Source: Bacteroidales bacterium (GTDB taxonomy: Bacteria; Bacteroidota; Bacteroidia; Bacteroidales; Bacteroidaceae). From it: a stretch of 32,140 bases of DNA. The DNA is taken from assembly GCA_018064685.1 (NCBI GenBank), contig JAGHUS010000104.1:1-32140 (forward strand), given 5' to 3'. Below the pieces are notes generated by a model that was given only the letters and a program-made list of their open reading frames with translations, did not search any database and was not told the origin of the DNA. Shown one piece after another: positions 8,921-16,639 of the stretch. Position 1 is the first letter of the stretch, and the number at the start of each line of letters is the position of its first letter. The position numbers and the translations under genes were made by a program.

Positions 8921-10372
8921 TTAATCTTCAATTGGTTTGTACTTGGGAACGAGCACTTTAATGACACACCATGCCAGCAGGTATGCAATGGCGCAATAGC
9001 AGAACACTACCATATAGGCAGCTGGCTTGCCTTCGATGCCGAAGCATGAGAAAGCATTCTCGTCGGCATAGGTGAAGAAAGCACCAGCACCCTTATTGAT
9101 GCCGAAACTGCACAGACCGCCGAACATGGTGCCGATGCCTGTGATGGTAGCAATGGCGCGCTTGGGGAACATGTCACCGATGGTGCTATAGAGGTTGGCC
9201 GACCATGCCTGATGACCTGCACCGGCCAGACCTATGATGATAGCAGGATACCAAACGCTCTCTTCCGCTAAGGGCTGTGCCACAAGGGCAAAGATAGGTA
9301 GGAAGGCAAATATCAACATGGCGCGCATACGGCCCTTGTAGGGATGCATGCCTTTCTTCTCAACAAAGAACTTGGGAGCGTAACCACCACCAATGCTGAC
9401 AACAGTAACGATTAGGTAGAGTACGAACAAGAGCATCTGGCCGGTAAAGGTTGAGGCGGGATGTCCCAACTCCTTGAAGTAAGCGGGAGCCCAGAAAAGG
9501 AAGAACCACCATACACCATCAGTAAGGAACTTACCCATGATGAAAGCCCATGTCTGACGATACTTGAAGCAGTCGATGATGCCGAACTTCGGTCCCTTTT
9601 CTTTCTTCTCTTCTTTCTGTACAGGTGCTTCACTGGCATCTTGGTTGATGTACTCCAGTTCGTTCTTATTCACGAACTTGCTCTCGGCAGGATGGGTGTA
9701 CATGAAGACCCATATTCCAGCCCATAAGAAACCTATACCACCGATGATGATGAAAGCCATCTCCCAACCCATAGCGTTGGCCAGTTGTGGAATGGTGAGG
9801 GGAGCCAGAAGTGCACCCACACTGGCACCAGCATTGAATATCGAGGTGGCGAAAGCACGGTCTTTCTTAGGGAAATACTCAGCAGTAACCTTGATTGCTG
9901 CAGGGAAGTTGCCCGACTCGCCCATAGCCAGCAGACAACGGCAGGCAATGAAGAGCCATACGCTGATGGTCAATCCCCACAATCCTATCTGGCTAGCCTT
10001 TTCCATGCCACGCAGTGCATCCATGCTTTCTGCTCCGTTGGCTACCATGGTCATCCATCCACAGCCGGCATGCAGACATGCTGCTATGCTCCAGAAGACG
10101 ATGGCCCACAAATAGCCTTTCTTGGTGCCGAGAATGTCGATGAACTTACCGGCAAAGAGGCTGATGAAGGCATAGAAGATTGAGAACGTTGCTGTAATCG
10201 TTCCGTAATCGTTGTCATCCCAATGAAAGTCCTTGGCGATGAAGTCGGTGTAGGTCAGTGACAGTACCTGACGGTCCATGTAGTTGACCAGTGTGGCGAG
10301 GAACAGCATGCCACAGATAGCCCAACGGAAGTTGGTCATGACGCTGCCTACGCTGCTTCTTGAGTTTTCCAT
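8921..10372 (-). CDS. exuT: Hexuronate transporter, MFS (ACS family)
   Basis: Inner-membrane proton symporter of the anion:cation symporter branch of the major facilitator superfamily, expected to import glucuronate or galacturonate. Of 483 residues, about 12 hydrophobic segments are visible. The family's start FRWAICGMLFLATLVNYMDR lies near residues 15-35 and the loop 2-3 motif GKFIDILGTKKG near 75. RCLLAMGESGNFPAAIK near 165 and a central charged loop with PVQKEEKKEKGPKFG near 255 fit ExuT-like proteins. Position immediately before uxaC, uxuA and uxuB supports a hexuronate over the other ACS substrates (tartrate, phthalate). The gene is 23 nt after the phosphatase gene. Confidence 0.87.
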   Translation of the reverse strand: MENSRSSVGSVMTNFRWAICGMLFLATLVNYMDRQVLSLTYTDFIAKDFHWDDNDYGTITATFSIFYAFISLFAGKFIDILGTKKGYLWAIVFWSIAACLHAGCGWMTMVANGAESMDALRGMEKASQIGLWGLTISVWLFIACRCLLAMGESGNFPAAIKVTAEYFPKKDRAFATSIFNAGASVGALLAPLTIPQLANAMGWEMAFIIIGGIGFLWAGIWVFMYTHPAESKFVNKNELEYINQDASEAPVQKEEKKEKGPKFGIIDCFKYRQTWAFIMGKFLTDGVWWFFLFWAPAYFKELGHPASTFTGQMLLFVLYLIVTVVSIGGGYAPKFFVEKKGMHPYKGRMRAMLIFAFLPIFALVAQPLAEESVWYPAIIIGLAGAGHQAWSANLYSTIGDMFPKRAIATITGIGTMFGGLCSFGINKGAGAFFTYADENAFSCFGIEGKPAAYMVVFCYCAIAYLLAWCVIKVLVPKYKPIED

Positions 10373-10395
10373 AATTGTTTTTATTTTTTAGGTTT

Positions 10396-11664
10396 TTATT
10401 TTTTTTCGTTTTTCCAATACTTTTTCACTTCCTCCCAGTCATAGTACACTTCGTGGACGGCCTGTAGGTCGAGGTGCACTTCATTCTCGTTGAGCAGGAA
10501 GCGGACCAGCGTGTTGCCATCGTTGTTCTGGTAGAATACTAGCTGCAGATTACCGGCCATGGGCGAGTTGTTGAAGTCTTGCCATACGAGCGACAGGTTG
10601 TCCATGTCGTTGGTGGATGGGCAACACTCCTTGATGCGCATTATGGCCAGCAGTTTCAGCAGCACGGTGTCGTGACCGAAACGCAGCGTGGCACCCATAC
10701 GTCCTTCTGCCAGTGCCGAATCGGCGTCCACGATGAAGTGATTCATGAGCGAATCAGCACATTGTGCAGGGATGCCACGACTCATGGGAGCGTCGGCATG
10801 ACGCAGATACATCTCCACGTTCTTTATCTGCCATACGGAGTAGAGTTCGTCGGTGGTAAAGAAGCTTAGCATCTCGGTTGGCTGTCCGCAGTCTTGCATG
10901 TCTTGAGCCAGAAAGTACATTTGCTCCATGAAGTAGTACGCGTCCTTTATCTCTTTCGAATTGACAAAGATGCGCTCCATGAATCCTGTTGTTCTGGCCG
11001 TCTTGGCCTTGAACGCGTTATAAGCCTTCGTGGTTTCATCACCAACCTCTTTGCACAGTTTCTTTTGTTCGTCGCTAGCATAGGATATGAATCGCATGTT
11101 CTTCTCACATACATCACGCTCGATGTTCAGTCTGGGATTCAATTCCTTCAGTTGTTCGCAAAAGGCCATCATGCTCATCATGCATCGGCGACTAGTGCTG
11201 CTGAAAACCTTCATTACGGGAGCGCCCTTGAACAGGGTGGTGTAGTTCATGAACATTCTTTCGGCTATCTGCTTGTGCTGCTCTTCACCCAAGGTAGTGA
11301 GGTCGCCACCACGTCCTTCAGCCTGCTTCCATGCTATGCGCACACGTTCCAGCAGTTCTTTGCCATTGTCGGTCAGTTTGTGTGCTTCCATTTCCTTGAT
11401 AAGCCATGTGTAGCGTTCGTCTTCGGTAAGGAATCGTGAGCCATGACGGCCATAGTGACTGATGAAGACAGGTTTGTAGCCCTTTGGAGGCTGGTTGTAG
11501 TCTGTTGAGTTAGGTCCCGGATAAGCGCGGTACACGCAGCTCACCATCTCGGGGTTGTGGTGTGCCAGACGCTTCTGCTCGTCGCGTGTTGTCGTCACGC
11601 TTTGTGCTATGACATTAAGGCCGAAAGCCATGAGCAGCAGGGCAAGGATTATCTTATTCCGCAT
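10396..11664 (-). CDS. Secreted histidine-type (acid) phosphatase
   Basis: Branch-2 histidine phosphatase, exported (signal peptide MRNKIILALLLMAFGLNVIAQ). The catalytic block is FISHYGRHGSRF, with R73-H74-G75-x-R77; the second motif, RFGHD with H331-D332, carries the usual proton donor. The 422 residues match phytase and acid phosphatase relatives. Substrate cannot be told: inositol phosphates and sugar phosphates are both known for the family. The HD motif differs from the HAE type of Minpp-like phytases. Its start overlaps the end of the GH28 gene by 11 nt, so translation is probably coupled. A phosphatase inside a uronate operon is unusual and hints that the natural polymer or its breakdown products carry phosphate, or that phosphate is scavenged at the same time. 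Confidence 0.85.
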   Translation of the reverse strand: MRNKIILALLLMAFGLNVIAQSVTTTRDEQKRLAHHNPEMVSCVYRAYPGPNSTDYNQPPKGYKPVFISHYGRHGSRFLTEDERYTWLIKEMEAHKLTDNGKELLERVRIAWKQAEGRGGDLTTLGEEQHKQIAERMFMNYTTLFKGAPVMKVFSSTSRRCMMSMMAFCEQLKELNPRLNIERDVCEKNMRFISYASDEQKKLCKEVGDETTKAYNAFKAKTARTTGFMERIFVNSKEIKDAYYFMEQMYFLAQDMQDCGQPTEMLSFFTTDELYSVWQIKNVEMYLRHADAPMSRGIPAQCADSLMNHFIVDADSALAEGRMGATLRFGHDTVLLKLLAIMRIKECCPSTNDMDNLSLVWQDFNNSPMAGNLQLVFYQNNDGNTLVRFLLNENEVHLDLQAVHEVYYDWEEVKKYWKNEKK

Positions 11665-12979
11665 AGGTCTTTCCGTTAAATGTTACTTTGGCAGCTTTCT
11701 CCACGTAGAGTTCTGTTAAAGGTGTCTCGATGAATCCTTCTCCCACTCTGGGACGTGCATCATAGCGCGTCATGCGTTCGTCGGTGGGCAATGTCAGTCG
11801 GCAGTTCTCGATGACGATGTTGTTTACCTTGTCGGGCGTGTCGCCACCTATGAAGCAACCGTTGGGACTTGTACCCTGTATGTTGAGGAAGGTGATACGA
11901 CTCACTTCTCCACACTTACCCTCGGTGGCACCTTTGGGGAAACGCCATCCGGCATCCTTGTGGTTACCCACAGCACGAGGATAGCTGGTCACATAGATGG
12001 GTTCGGCTTTGCCCCACCACACGTCGGTGAAGTAGCGGCACTCCATTATGATGTTCGAGAAGATGATGTCGGTGACAGTGCCTTCATCTCGGTTCTGTAT
12101 ACCCAGCCCTCGGTTGCTGGCCTTGATGACGCAGTTGTCGATGATGACGTGCGATATGCTGTCCATATTCTCGCTGCCTATCTTGATGGCGCACGAGCGT
12201 CCCGTCATCACGCAGTTTGTCACCACGATGTCTTGACAGGGTCCGCACTCTTCATACTCACGCCTGTTTTTCAGACAGATGCAGTCATCTCCGCTCTCAA
12301 TGAAGCAGTTGGCAATGCGCACCTTACGGCTGTGGTCCACGTCTATGCCGTCTCCGTTTCTTATCTTCAGATTGTTCAGCAGCGAGATGCCGTCTATGAG
12401 TGCATCATAGCAGCCTATGAGGTGAACTGTCCAATAGGCTCCCTGGCGTATTGTCACGTCGCGAATGGTGAGGTGGTTGACGCGCTTCAGAGTCAGAACA
12501 TGCGGACGCGGATCGAATTTAGGGTCTTTCAGTGGCTTTAGCTCGTATGAGTCTTCCAGTTCCTTTCCCATGAAAGCCACACCGTTACCGTCTATGGTGC
12601 CACGCCCGGTTATGGACAGGTTGTTGATGTTGTCGCACCACAGCCACATCATTCCCTCGCCACGGTTCTCACCGAAAGCGCTCATCTTGTAGATGTCTTC
12701 GTTGGGGTTGGCTAGCAGTGTGGCACCCACCTCCAGGTGCAGCTCTATGTTCGACTTCAGCTCGATAGGCCCAGCCATAAAGGTATGCCCCTTGGGCAAT
12801 AGCACCACACCGCCACCATCGGCTGTGCATGCATCGATGGCAGCCTGAATGGCCTTTGCGTCGTCAGTCTTTCCGTCGCCTTTGGCCCCGTAGCTCAGCA
12901 CGTTGAATGTATTGTCGCTGCCATATCCTTTTGCTGCGATAAGCAGAAGTGCGAAAATGGCAAGTATGTAGTTTTTCAT
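11654..12979 (-). CDS. Glycoside hydrolase family 28 (polygalacturonase-like)
   Basis: Secreted right-handed beta-helix enzyme of the pectin-active GH28 family, 441 residues, with a signal peptide of about 20 residues. It begins with the NVLSYGAKGDGKTDD block. The catalytic acids are visible: N208-G-D210 (family NTD) and G230-D231-D232. The other two canonical motifs are altered: the G-H-G position reads GRSCAIKIGSE (residues 260-270) with no His, and the RIK position reads NRGLGIQNRD. This pattern fits bacterial exo-acting or rhamnogalacturonan-directed GH28 branches better than classical endopolygalacturonase (inference). It is the first gene of the uronate operon, preceded by a strong promoter at 12999-13030, so the released sugar acid would be taken up and catabolized by the downstream products. 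Confidence 0.9.
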   Translation of the reverse strand: MKNYILAIFALLLIAAKGYGSDNTFNVLSYGAKGDGKTDDAKAIQAAIDACTADGGGVVLLPKGHTFMAGPIELKSNIELHLEVGATLLANPNEDIYKMSAFGENRGEGMMWLWCDNINNLSITGRGTIDGNGVAFMGKELEDSYELKPLKDPKFDPRPHVLTLKRVNHLTIRDVTIRQGAYWTVHLIGCYDALIDGISLLNNLKIRNGDGIDVDHSRKVRIANCFIESGDDCICLKNRREYEECGPCQDIVVTNCVMTGRSCAIKIGSENMDSISHVIIDNCVIKASNRGLGIQNRDEGTVTDIIFSNIIMECRYFTDVWWGKAEPIYVTSYPRAVGNHKDAGWRFPKGATEGKCGEVSRITFLNIQGTSPNGCFIGGDTPDKVNNIVIENCRLTLPTDERMTRYDARPRVGEGFIETPLTELYVEKAAKVTFNGKTYAE

Positions 12980-12998
12980 TATTTGTCTTTTTGCTTTG

Positions 12999-13030
12999 CA
13001 AAGTTACAGAAAAATCTTCTCTTTGTCAAA
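12999..13030 (-). promoter_or_regulatory. Bacteroidota-type promoter of the uronate operon
   Basis: On the minus strand TTTG (13027-13030) is separated by exactly 20 nt from TAACTTTG (12999-13006), a full match to the Bacteroidota housekeeping consensus (-33 TTTG, -7 TAnnTTTG). The GH28 start codon is 19 nt downstream of the -7 element. No sequence between it and the terminator at 13041-13087 suggests a separate operator. Confidence 0.85.
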
Positions 13031-13040
13031 CTTTTCATAC

Positions 13041-13087
13041 AAAAAAACACGCAGCAAGTCTATTATGCTCTCGCTGCGTGTGTTTTT
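13041..13087 (-). terminator. Intrinsic terminator after the GH92-GH89-acetyltransferase operon
   Basis: An 11-bp stem with one mismatch (CACGCAGCAAG at 13048-13058, CTCGCTGCGTG at 13070-13080) and an 11-nt loop, followed on the minus strand by a run of seven T. It lies 17 nt after the acetyltransferase stop and just upstream of the GH28 promoter, cleanly separating the two operons. Confidence 0.85.
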
Positions 13088-13103
13088 GGGTGTTATAGGG
13101 GAG

Positions 13104-14195
13104 TTACAATTTTATGAAAACCTTCTTCTTGTACATTGCGTACGCCAAGAGGGTCATCACGCCTAGGAAGACTAGCGAATAGCCTAGCGAAGCCCATTGG
13201 GGTGTGAGTCCCCAGCCTACGAGCACATCATAGAGTTTGGAGGGCAGTTTCCAGATGCCCACGATACGTGCCATCAACCCGCTGGCTACGAAGAGGACGA
13301 TAGCGTTCGTGCCAAACCACTGGAAAGGTGTGCTCCAAGCCTTCTTGCCACGTATGTCGATAAGTACGGTGAAGGCGCCAAGTAGCGAGGCTGCCAAACC
13401 GCATGTCACGAACACATAGCTGGGCGACCATACACGTTTGTTCAGCGGTAGTCCGAAGTGCAGCAGATAACCGCCGATAGCCATGAATACGGCTAGTGTG
13501 AAGAGGCGTACGAGACGCTTGTCGAGCGGTTCTTTGTCCTTGATGATAAAACCCACGATGACGCCGATAAGTGTATGTGCAATGCACGAGATGAGGCCTA
13601 GGAGTCCTTCTGGGTCGATGGCATCTTTGGTGTAGAGATGCGCCTTGCCAAAGATGGCCTGGTCGATGATGGCCGCTATGTTACTCTCGTCGTGTGCATA
13701 GCCGTTACAGCCTATTAGGATGCCACCGTATATGATGAGCAGGGTGAAGATGACCTTCCACAGATGCTTGGGTTTGAGGTAGAGGATGATGAACGAAGCG
13801 ATGCAATAGCATACTGCTATGCGCTGTAGTATGCCCCAGACACGAAGGTTCTCTAAGGTCTCCATCACTGGGGTGCCCTTGATGAGCGGACCGCTGGCGT
13901 TGAGCAGCAGTCCGATGACGAACATCTTTAGGGTTCTGACGAGAATCTTCTTTATGGCAGCACCCTTGGGTTGAGGTTCTTCCGCCATAGGCGAAAACTT
14001 GCCCAGTGCAAAGGCAATGCTGACACCTACCATGAAGAGGAAGAAGGGGAATACGAGGTCGCAAGGAGTCAATCCGTTCCATTCCGCGTGTTCGAGTGGG
14101 ATGAAGGGTTCACCACCCACACCGTTGTTCACAATAATCATGCCCGCGATGGTGAGTCCACGCAATACGTCGAGCGATAAGAGTCTGTCTTTCAT
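13104..14195 (-). CDS. HGSNAT-like heparan-alpha-glucosaminide N-acetyltransferase (acyltransferase family)
   Basis: Multi-pass inner-membrane acetyltransferase related to human HGSNAT, which acetylates terminal glucosamine of heparan sulfate across the membrane. Start ATG 14195 gives 363 residues beginning MKDRLLSLDVLRGLTIAGM, the family's own N-terminus. The frame is open to 14300, but that extension would run inside GH89 and looks unlike a signal. The block LEHAEWNGLTPCDLVFPFF contains His36, equivalent to the HGSNAT His proposed to carry the acetyl group. About ten hydrophobic helices follow. It begins 11 nt after the GH89 stop and is last in the operon. Human HGSNAT makes the substrate for NAGLU, the GH89 enzyme, so adjacency to a GH89 gene is functionally meaningful. 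Acceptor sugar in this organism is inferred only. Confidence 0.85.
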   Translation of the reverse strand: MKDRLLSLDVLRGLTIAGMIIVNNGVGGEPFIPLEHAEWNGLTPCDLVFPFFLFMVGVSIAFALGKFSPMAEEPQPKGAAIKKILVRTLKMFVIGLLLNASGPLIKGTPVMETLENLRVWGILQRIAVCYCIASFIILYLKPKHLWKVIFTLLIIYGGILIGCNGYAHDESNIAAIIDQAIFGKAHLYTKDAIDPEGLLGLISCIAHTLIGVIVGFIIKDKEPLDKRLVRLFTLAVFMAIGGYLLHFGLPLNKRVWSPSYVFVTCGLAASLLGAFTVLIDIRGKKAWSTPFQWFGTNAIVLFVASGLMARIVGIWKLPSKLYDVLVGWGLTPQWASLGYSLVFLGVMTLLAYAMYKKKVFIKL

Positions 14196-14206
14196 ATCTT
14201 TTGTTT

Positions 14207-16639
14207 TTATAATCTCACAATTACTTTTAAAACCTTCTCTGCCATTTCCAGGGGGCTTCCTTCCGGTTTTGCTGGATAAGGACTGCGGTCCAGTGTCCAA
14301 GGTTCTTCCATGGCATACCAGTCGATGTTGAAGGCAGGGTTAGAGTCCGTCTTGGTGCTCGAGTTGCCTATGGGCGACATAGGCAGCTTGCCGTCCAGTT
14401 CGTCTTGCAGGATGCCGAAGAAATGTTCCCATCGTTTGTAGTAGAAGTCCTTTAGCAGTCCGTTCCACTCTTTGTGTGCATAGTCGCGCAGTTTGCCTGT
14501 ATCGGCACAGTATCGTGTGCCCCAAGTCGTTATCTGCACGCGTGCATTCCACTCATATTGCTTGGCCTCATCATCGTTGGTGGCCAGCTGCTTGGCTTGT
14601 TCTGTCCAGTGCCCTACACGAAACTCCGATCGTGTGGCCAGCAGCTCATCTTGAAGAAGCAGGCACTGCAAGAAGTTGTTGCTATGACGCTTGAAACTCT
14701 GACTGTCGAAATTCTTGAAGTCTGCCACCAGTTGGTGGTATATGGTGCGTGCCTTGTCGGCAACAGCTTGCCGGCAAACATCGACGAGGTCGTACTGGAA
14801 GTTATCCCAAGCTGCATCGTTCAGCTTGCCATCCTTGTGGGCGGTCTGTATGGCTTCGGCCACCGAAGTCATACTGATGGCTGCCGACATCGTAGATGAT
14901 GCGTTGTAGTATGGTACCATCTTGCTCCAGCTGCTGGCCTGGTAACTGCTGAGCGATGGTCTGCTGCAGAAGATACTTTCGCTAGGTCCCTGCTGGTTGT
15001 TGCCACGAGGACAGTTGTAGATTCCGTTGATGAGTTGTGTCCAGGCTTCGACGAGGCTATTCTCGACCTCGTTGCCTACTGTCTCTGCCTCTTCCGTCTT
15101 GGCCGCCATTCCATAGCGTGCCGCAACATACTGCTTTGTCCAGCTCTCCTTCGTTATCTCCTCACTTCGCCATGGCAGTTCGCTCATCAGTTCATACATA
15201 ATAGCATTCGTCTCGCTGCCTTCCATTGTCAGTCCCCAACCCTTCATGTGCTGGTCGAAGTTCTTCCTGGCATTATAGTAATTACCAATAAGTTGGTCCA
15301 TGCGTCCATGCATTCCTACGTTGGCGCCAAAGTTCTCCAGCATGCAGAAGAGCCAATCGTGTCCACGATAACCCTGCTCGCGATACCAAACGCTGTTCGG
15401 GTCGCCATATTGCGGACGGCACTCGCTGAAGAGGTCTAGTATTAACAGGTCGCCAGGTTCGATGGCCATGATCATCTCATCGCGAGGATTCTCGCTCCAT
15501 CCCTGCAGCACCCATTTGGCCTCTTGGTTGCCATATTGCTTCATGGTCTGCATTATCTTCTTGCCCGCTTCGCCGATGTTCAGGTCTTCGGGCAGATTCT
15601 TTGCTTCGTGAAACGGGTCGATGCTGTAGTGTTCCGCTGTACCGTACAGTTTCTTTGTTTCTTCATAGAAGAGGCGTGCGTACTCATCGAATAGCGGATC
15701 GTTAGGGAAGATGACACCGGGACGGGTGAAGCCGTTCCAAGTTAAAGACATCACCCCTGCCTCCCCTTTGGGGGAGGAGAGATTATCATTGTCTGTAGCG
15801 TATTCTTCGCCATAGTCGATTGTGGCGGTATGTTCATCTATTGATTTATCGTTGCTTCCACTCGCAGTTTTCGCGGTAGCGCTCCTCCCCATAGAGGGGG
15901 AGACGGGGGAGAGGGTCTTTTGGGCTCCCTGGCTCGGTCTCATCCCGCTGTATCCAGGCAGCACGGGTTTCATGCCATATTCCTTCATGCGTGCAAGAAT
16001 CTGCTTCTGCAGTGCCTCTTGTTGCTTGTACCAACTGAGGGGGAGTGGACCTCCCCAGCCTTCCAGATTGTTCATCTCCCACCAAGCCAGGAAGGCCGGA
16101 CCGGCAATGAACCTTCCCACCTCTTCCTCGCTGTAACCCATACGCAGCATCATGTTTCGCCACACGCATTCATGTCCAACGGCAGCCAGAGGCATGTTGA
16201 TGCCATGCAGAGCCATCCAATCTATTTCTTTCTGCCATCTGTCCCAATCCCAGAAAGCCATCGAGTAGGAGAACGTGCAGTAGTTGAAGTCATAACGCAG
16301 GGTGAGGTTCGTCTCGTGCCGTTCAGTATTAGTCACGACAGGTAGGCTGGTGGGCAGTTTCGACTGCATGCAGTTCCATGACAGATGCACGCCACAATAG
16401 TATTTCAGGTACCAGTTCAGTCCCACCGCCGCATTGACGTAGCTGTTGGCACGTATGAGTGGCTTCGTCCCCTTCTGCGAGAGTTCGAAGTAATCCATTC
16501 CGCTGTTGTCTTGTTTTATCTCGAAGGCAATACGCTTTGATGCCCCCCGGTCTATGCGTTCCAGCAATCCTGTCAACGGATGGGCTTGCAGTAGGATGCA
16601 GCTTATCAGTGCAAGTGTTACAAGTATCTTTCTTTTCAT
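14207..16639 (-). CDS. Alpha-N-acetylglucosaminidase, GH89
   Basis: Exported GH89 enzyme (NAGLU family), removing terminal alpha-linked GlcNAc from heparan sulfate, mucin or related glycans. Of 810 residues, the signal peptide is MKRKILVTLALISCILLQAHP. The N-terminal small domain is followed by the catalytic barrel: RYDFNYCTFSYSMAFWDWDRW near 115-135, ALHGINMPLA near 143, DPFHE with acid/base E345, LILDLFSECRPQY near 400-412, and TMEGSETNAIMYEL with nucleophile E473. The 128-residue spacing of the two Glu matches human NAGLU (316 and 446). Between MRP (233) and LTWNGF (301) there are about 48 more residues than in relatives; this Ser/Asp-rich segment coincides with a palindromic DNA element. 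Its ATG overlaps the GH92 stop as ATGA, indicating coupled translation. Confidence 0.92.
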   Translation of the reverse strand: MKRKILVTLALISCILLQAHPLTGLLERIDRGASKRIAFEIKQDNSGMDYFELSQKGTKPLIRANSYVNAAVGLNWYLKYYCGVHLSWNCMQSKLPTSLPVVTNTERHETNLTLRYDFNYCTFSYSMAFWDWDRWQKEIDWMALHGINMPLAAVGHECVWRNMMLRMGYSEEEVGRFIAGPAFLAWWEMNNLEGWGGPLPLSWYKQQEALQKQILARMKEYGMKPVLPGYSGMRPSQGAQKTLSPVSPSMGRSATAKTASGSNDKSIDEHTATIDYGEEYATDNDNLSSPKGEAGVMSLTWNGFTRPGVIFPNDPLFDEYARLFYEETKKLYGTAEHYSIDPFHEAKNLPEDLNIGEAGKKIMQTMKQYGNQEAKWVLQGWSENPRDEMIMAIEPGDLLILDLFSECRPQYGDPNSVWYREQGYRGHDWLFCMLENFGANVGMHGRMDQLIGNYYNARKNFDQHMKGWGLTMEGSETNAIMYELMSELPWRSEEITKESWTKQYVAARYGMAAKTEEAETVGNEVENSLVEAWTQLINGIYNCPRGNNQQGPSESIFCSRPSLSSYQASSWSKMVPYYNASSTMSAAISMTSVAEAIQTAHKDGKLNDAAWDNFQYDLVDVCRQAVADKARTIYHQLVADFKNFDSQSFKRHSNNFLQCLLLQDELLATRSEFRVGHWTEQAKQLATNDDEAKQYEWNARVQITTWGTRYCADTGKLRDYAHKEWNGLLKDFYYKRWEHFFGILQDELDGKLPMSPIGNSSTKTDSNPAFNIDWYAMEEPWTLDRSPYPAKPEGSPLEMAEKVLKVIVRL
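15745..15930 (-). repeat. Palindromic element inserted in frame within GH89
   Basis: Each end is itself a GC-rich palindrome: CCTCCCCTTTGGGGGAGG near 15760 and CTCCTCCCCATAGAGGGGG near 15863. The two ends are related in inverted orientation. The roughly 110 nt between them are AT-richer. The reading frame of GH89 stays open throughout and gains about 48 residues, including the signature SSPKGEAG. Boundaries are approximate. MITE-like or REP-like origin is an inference. Confidence 0.7.

Noticed and set aside
14196..14300. N-terminal extension of the acetyltransferase by 35 codons
   Set aside because: It lies within GH89 and resembles no family member; the Met at 14195 opens the conserved RLLSLDVLRG block.
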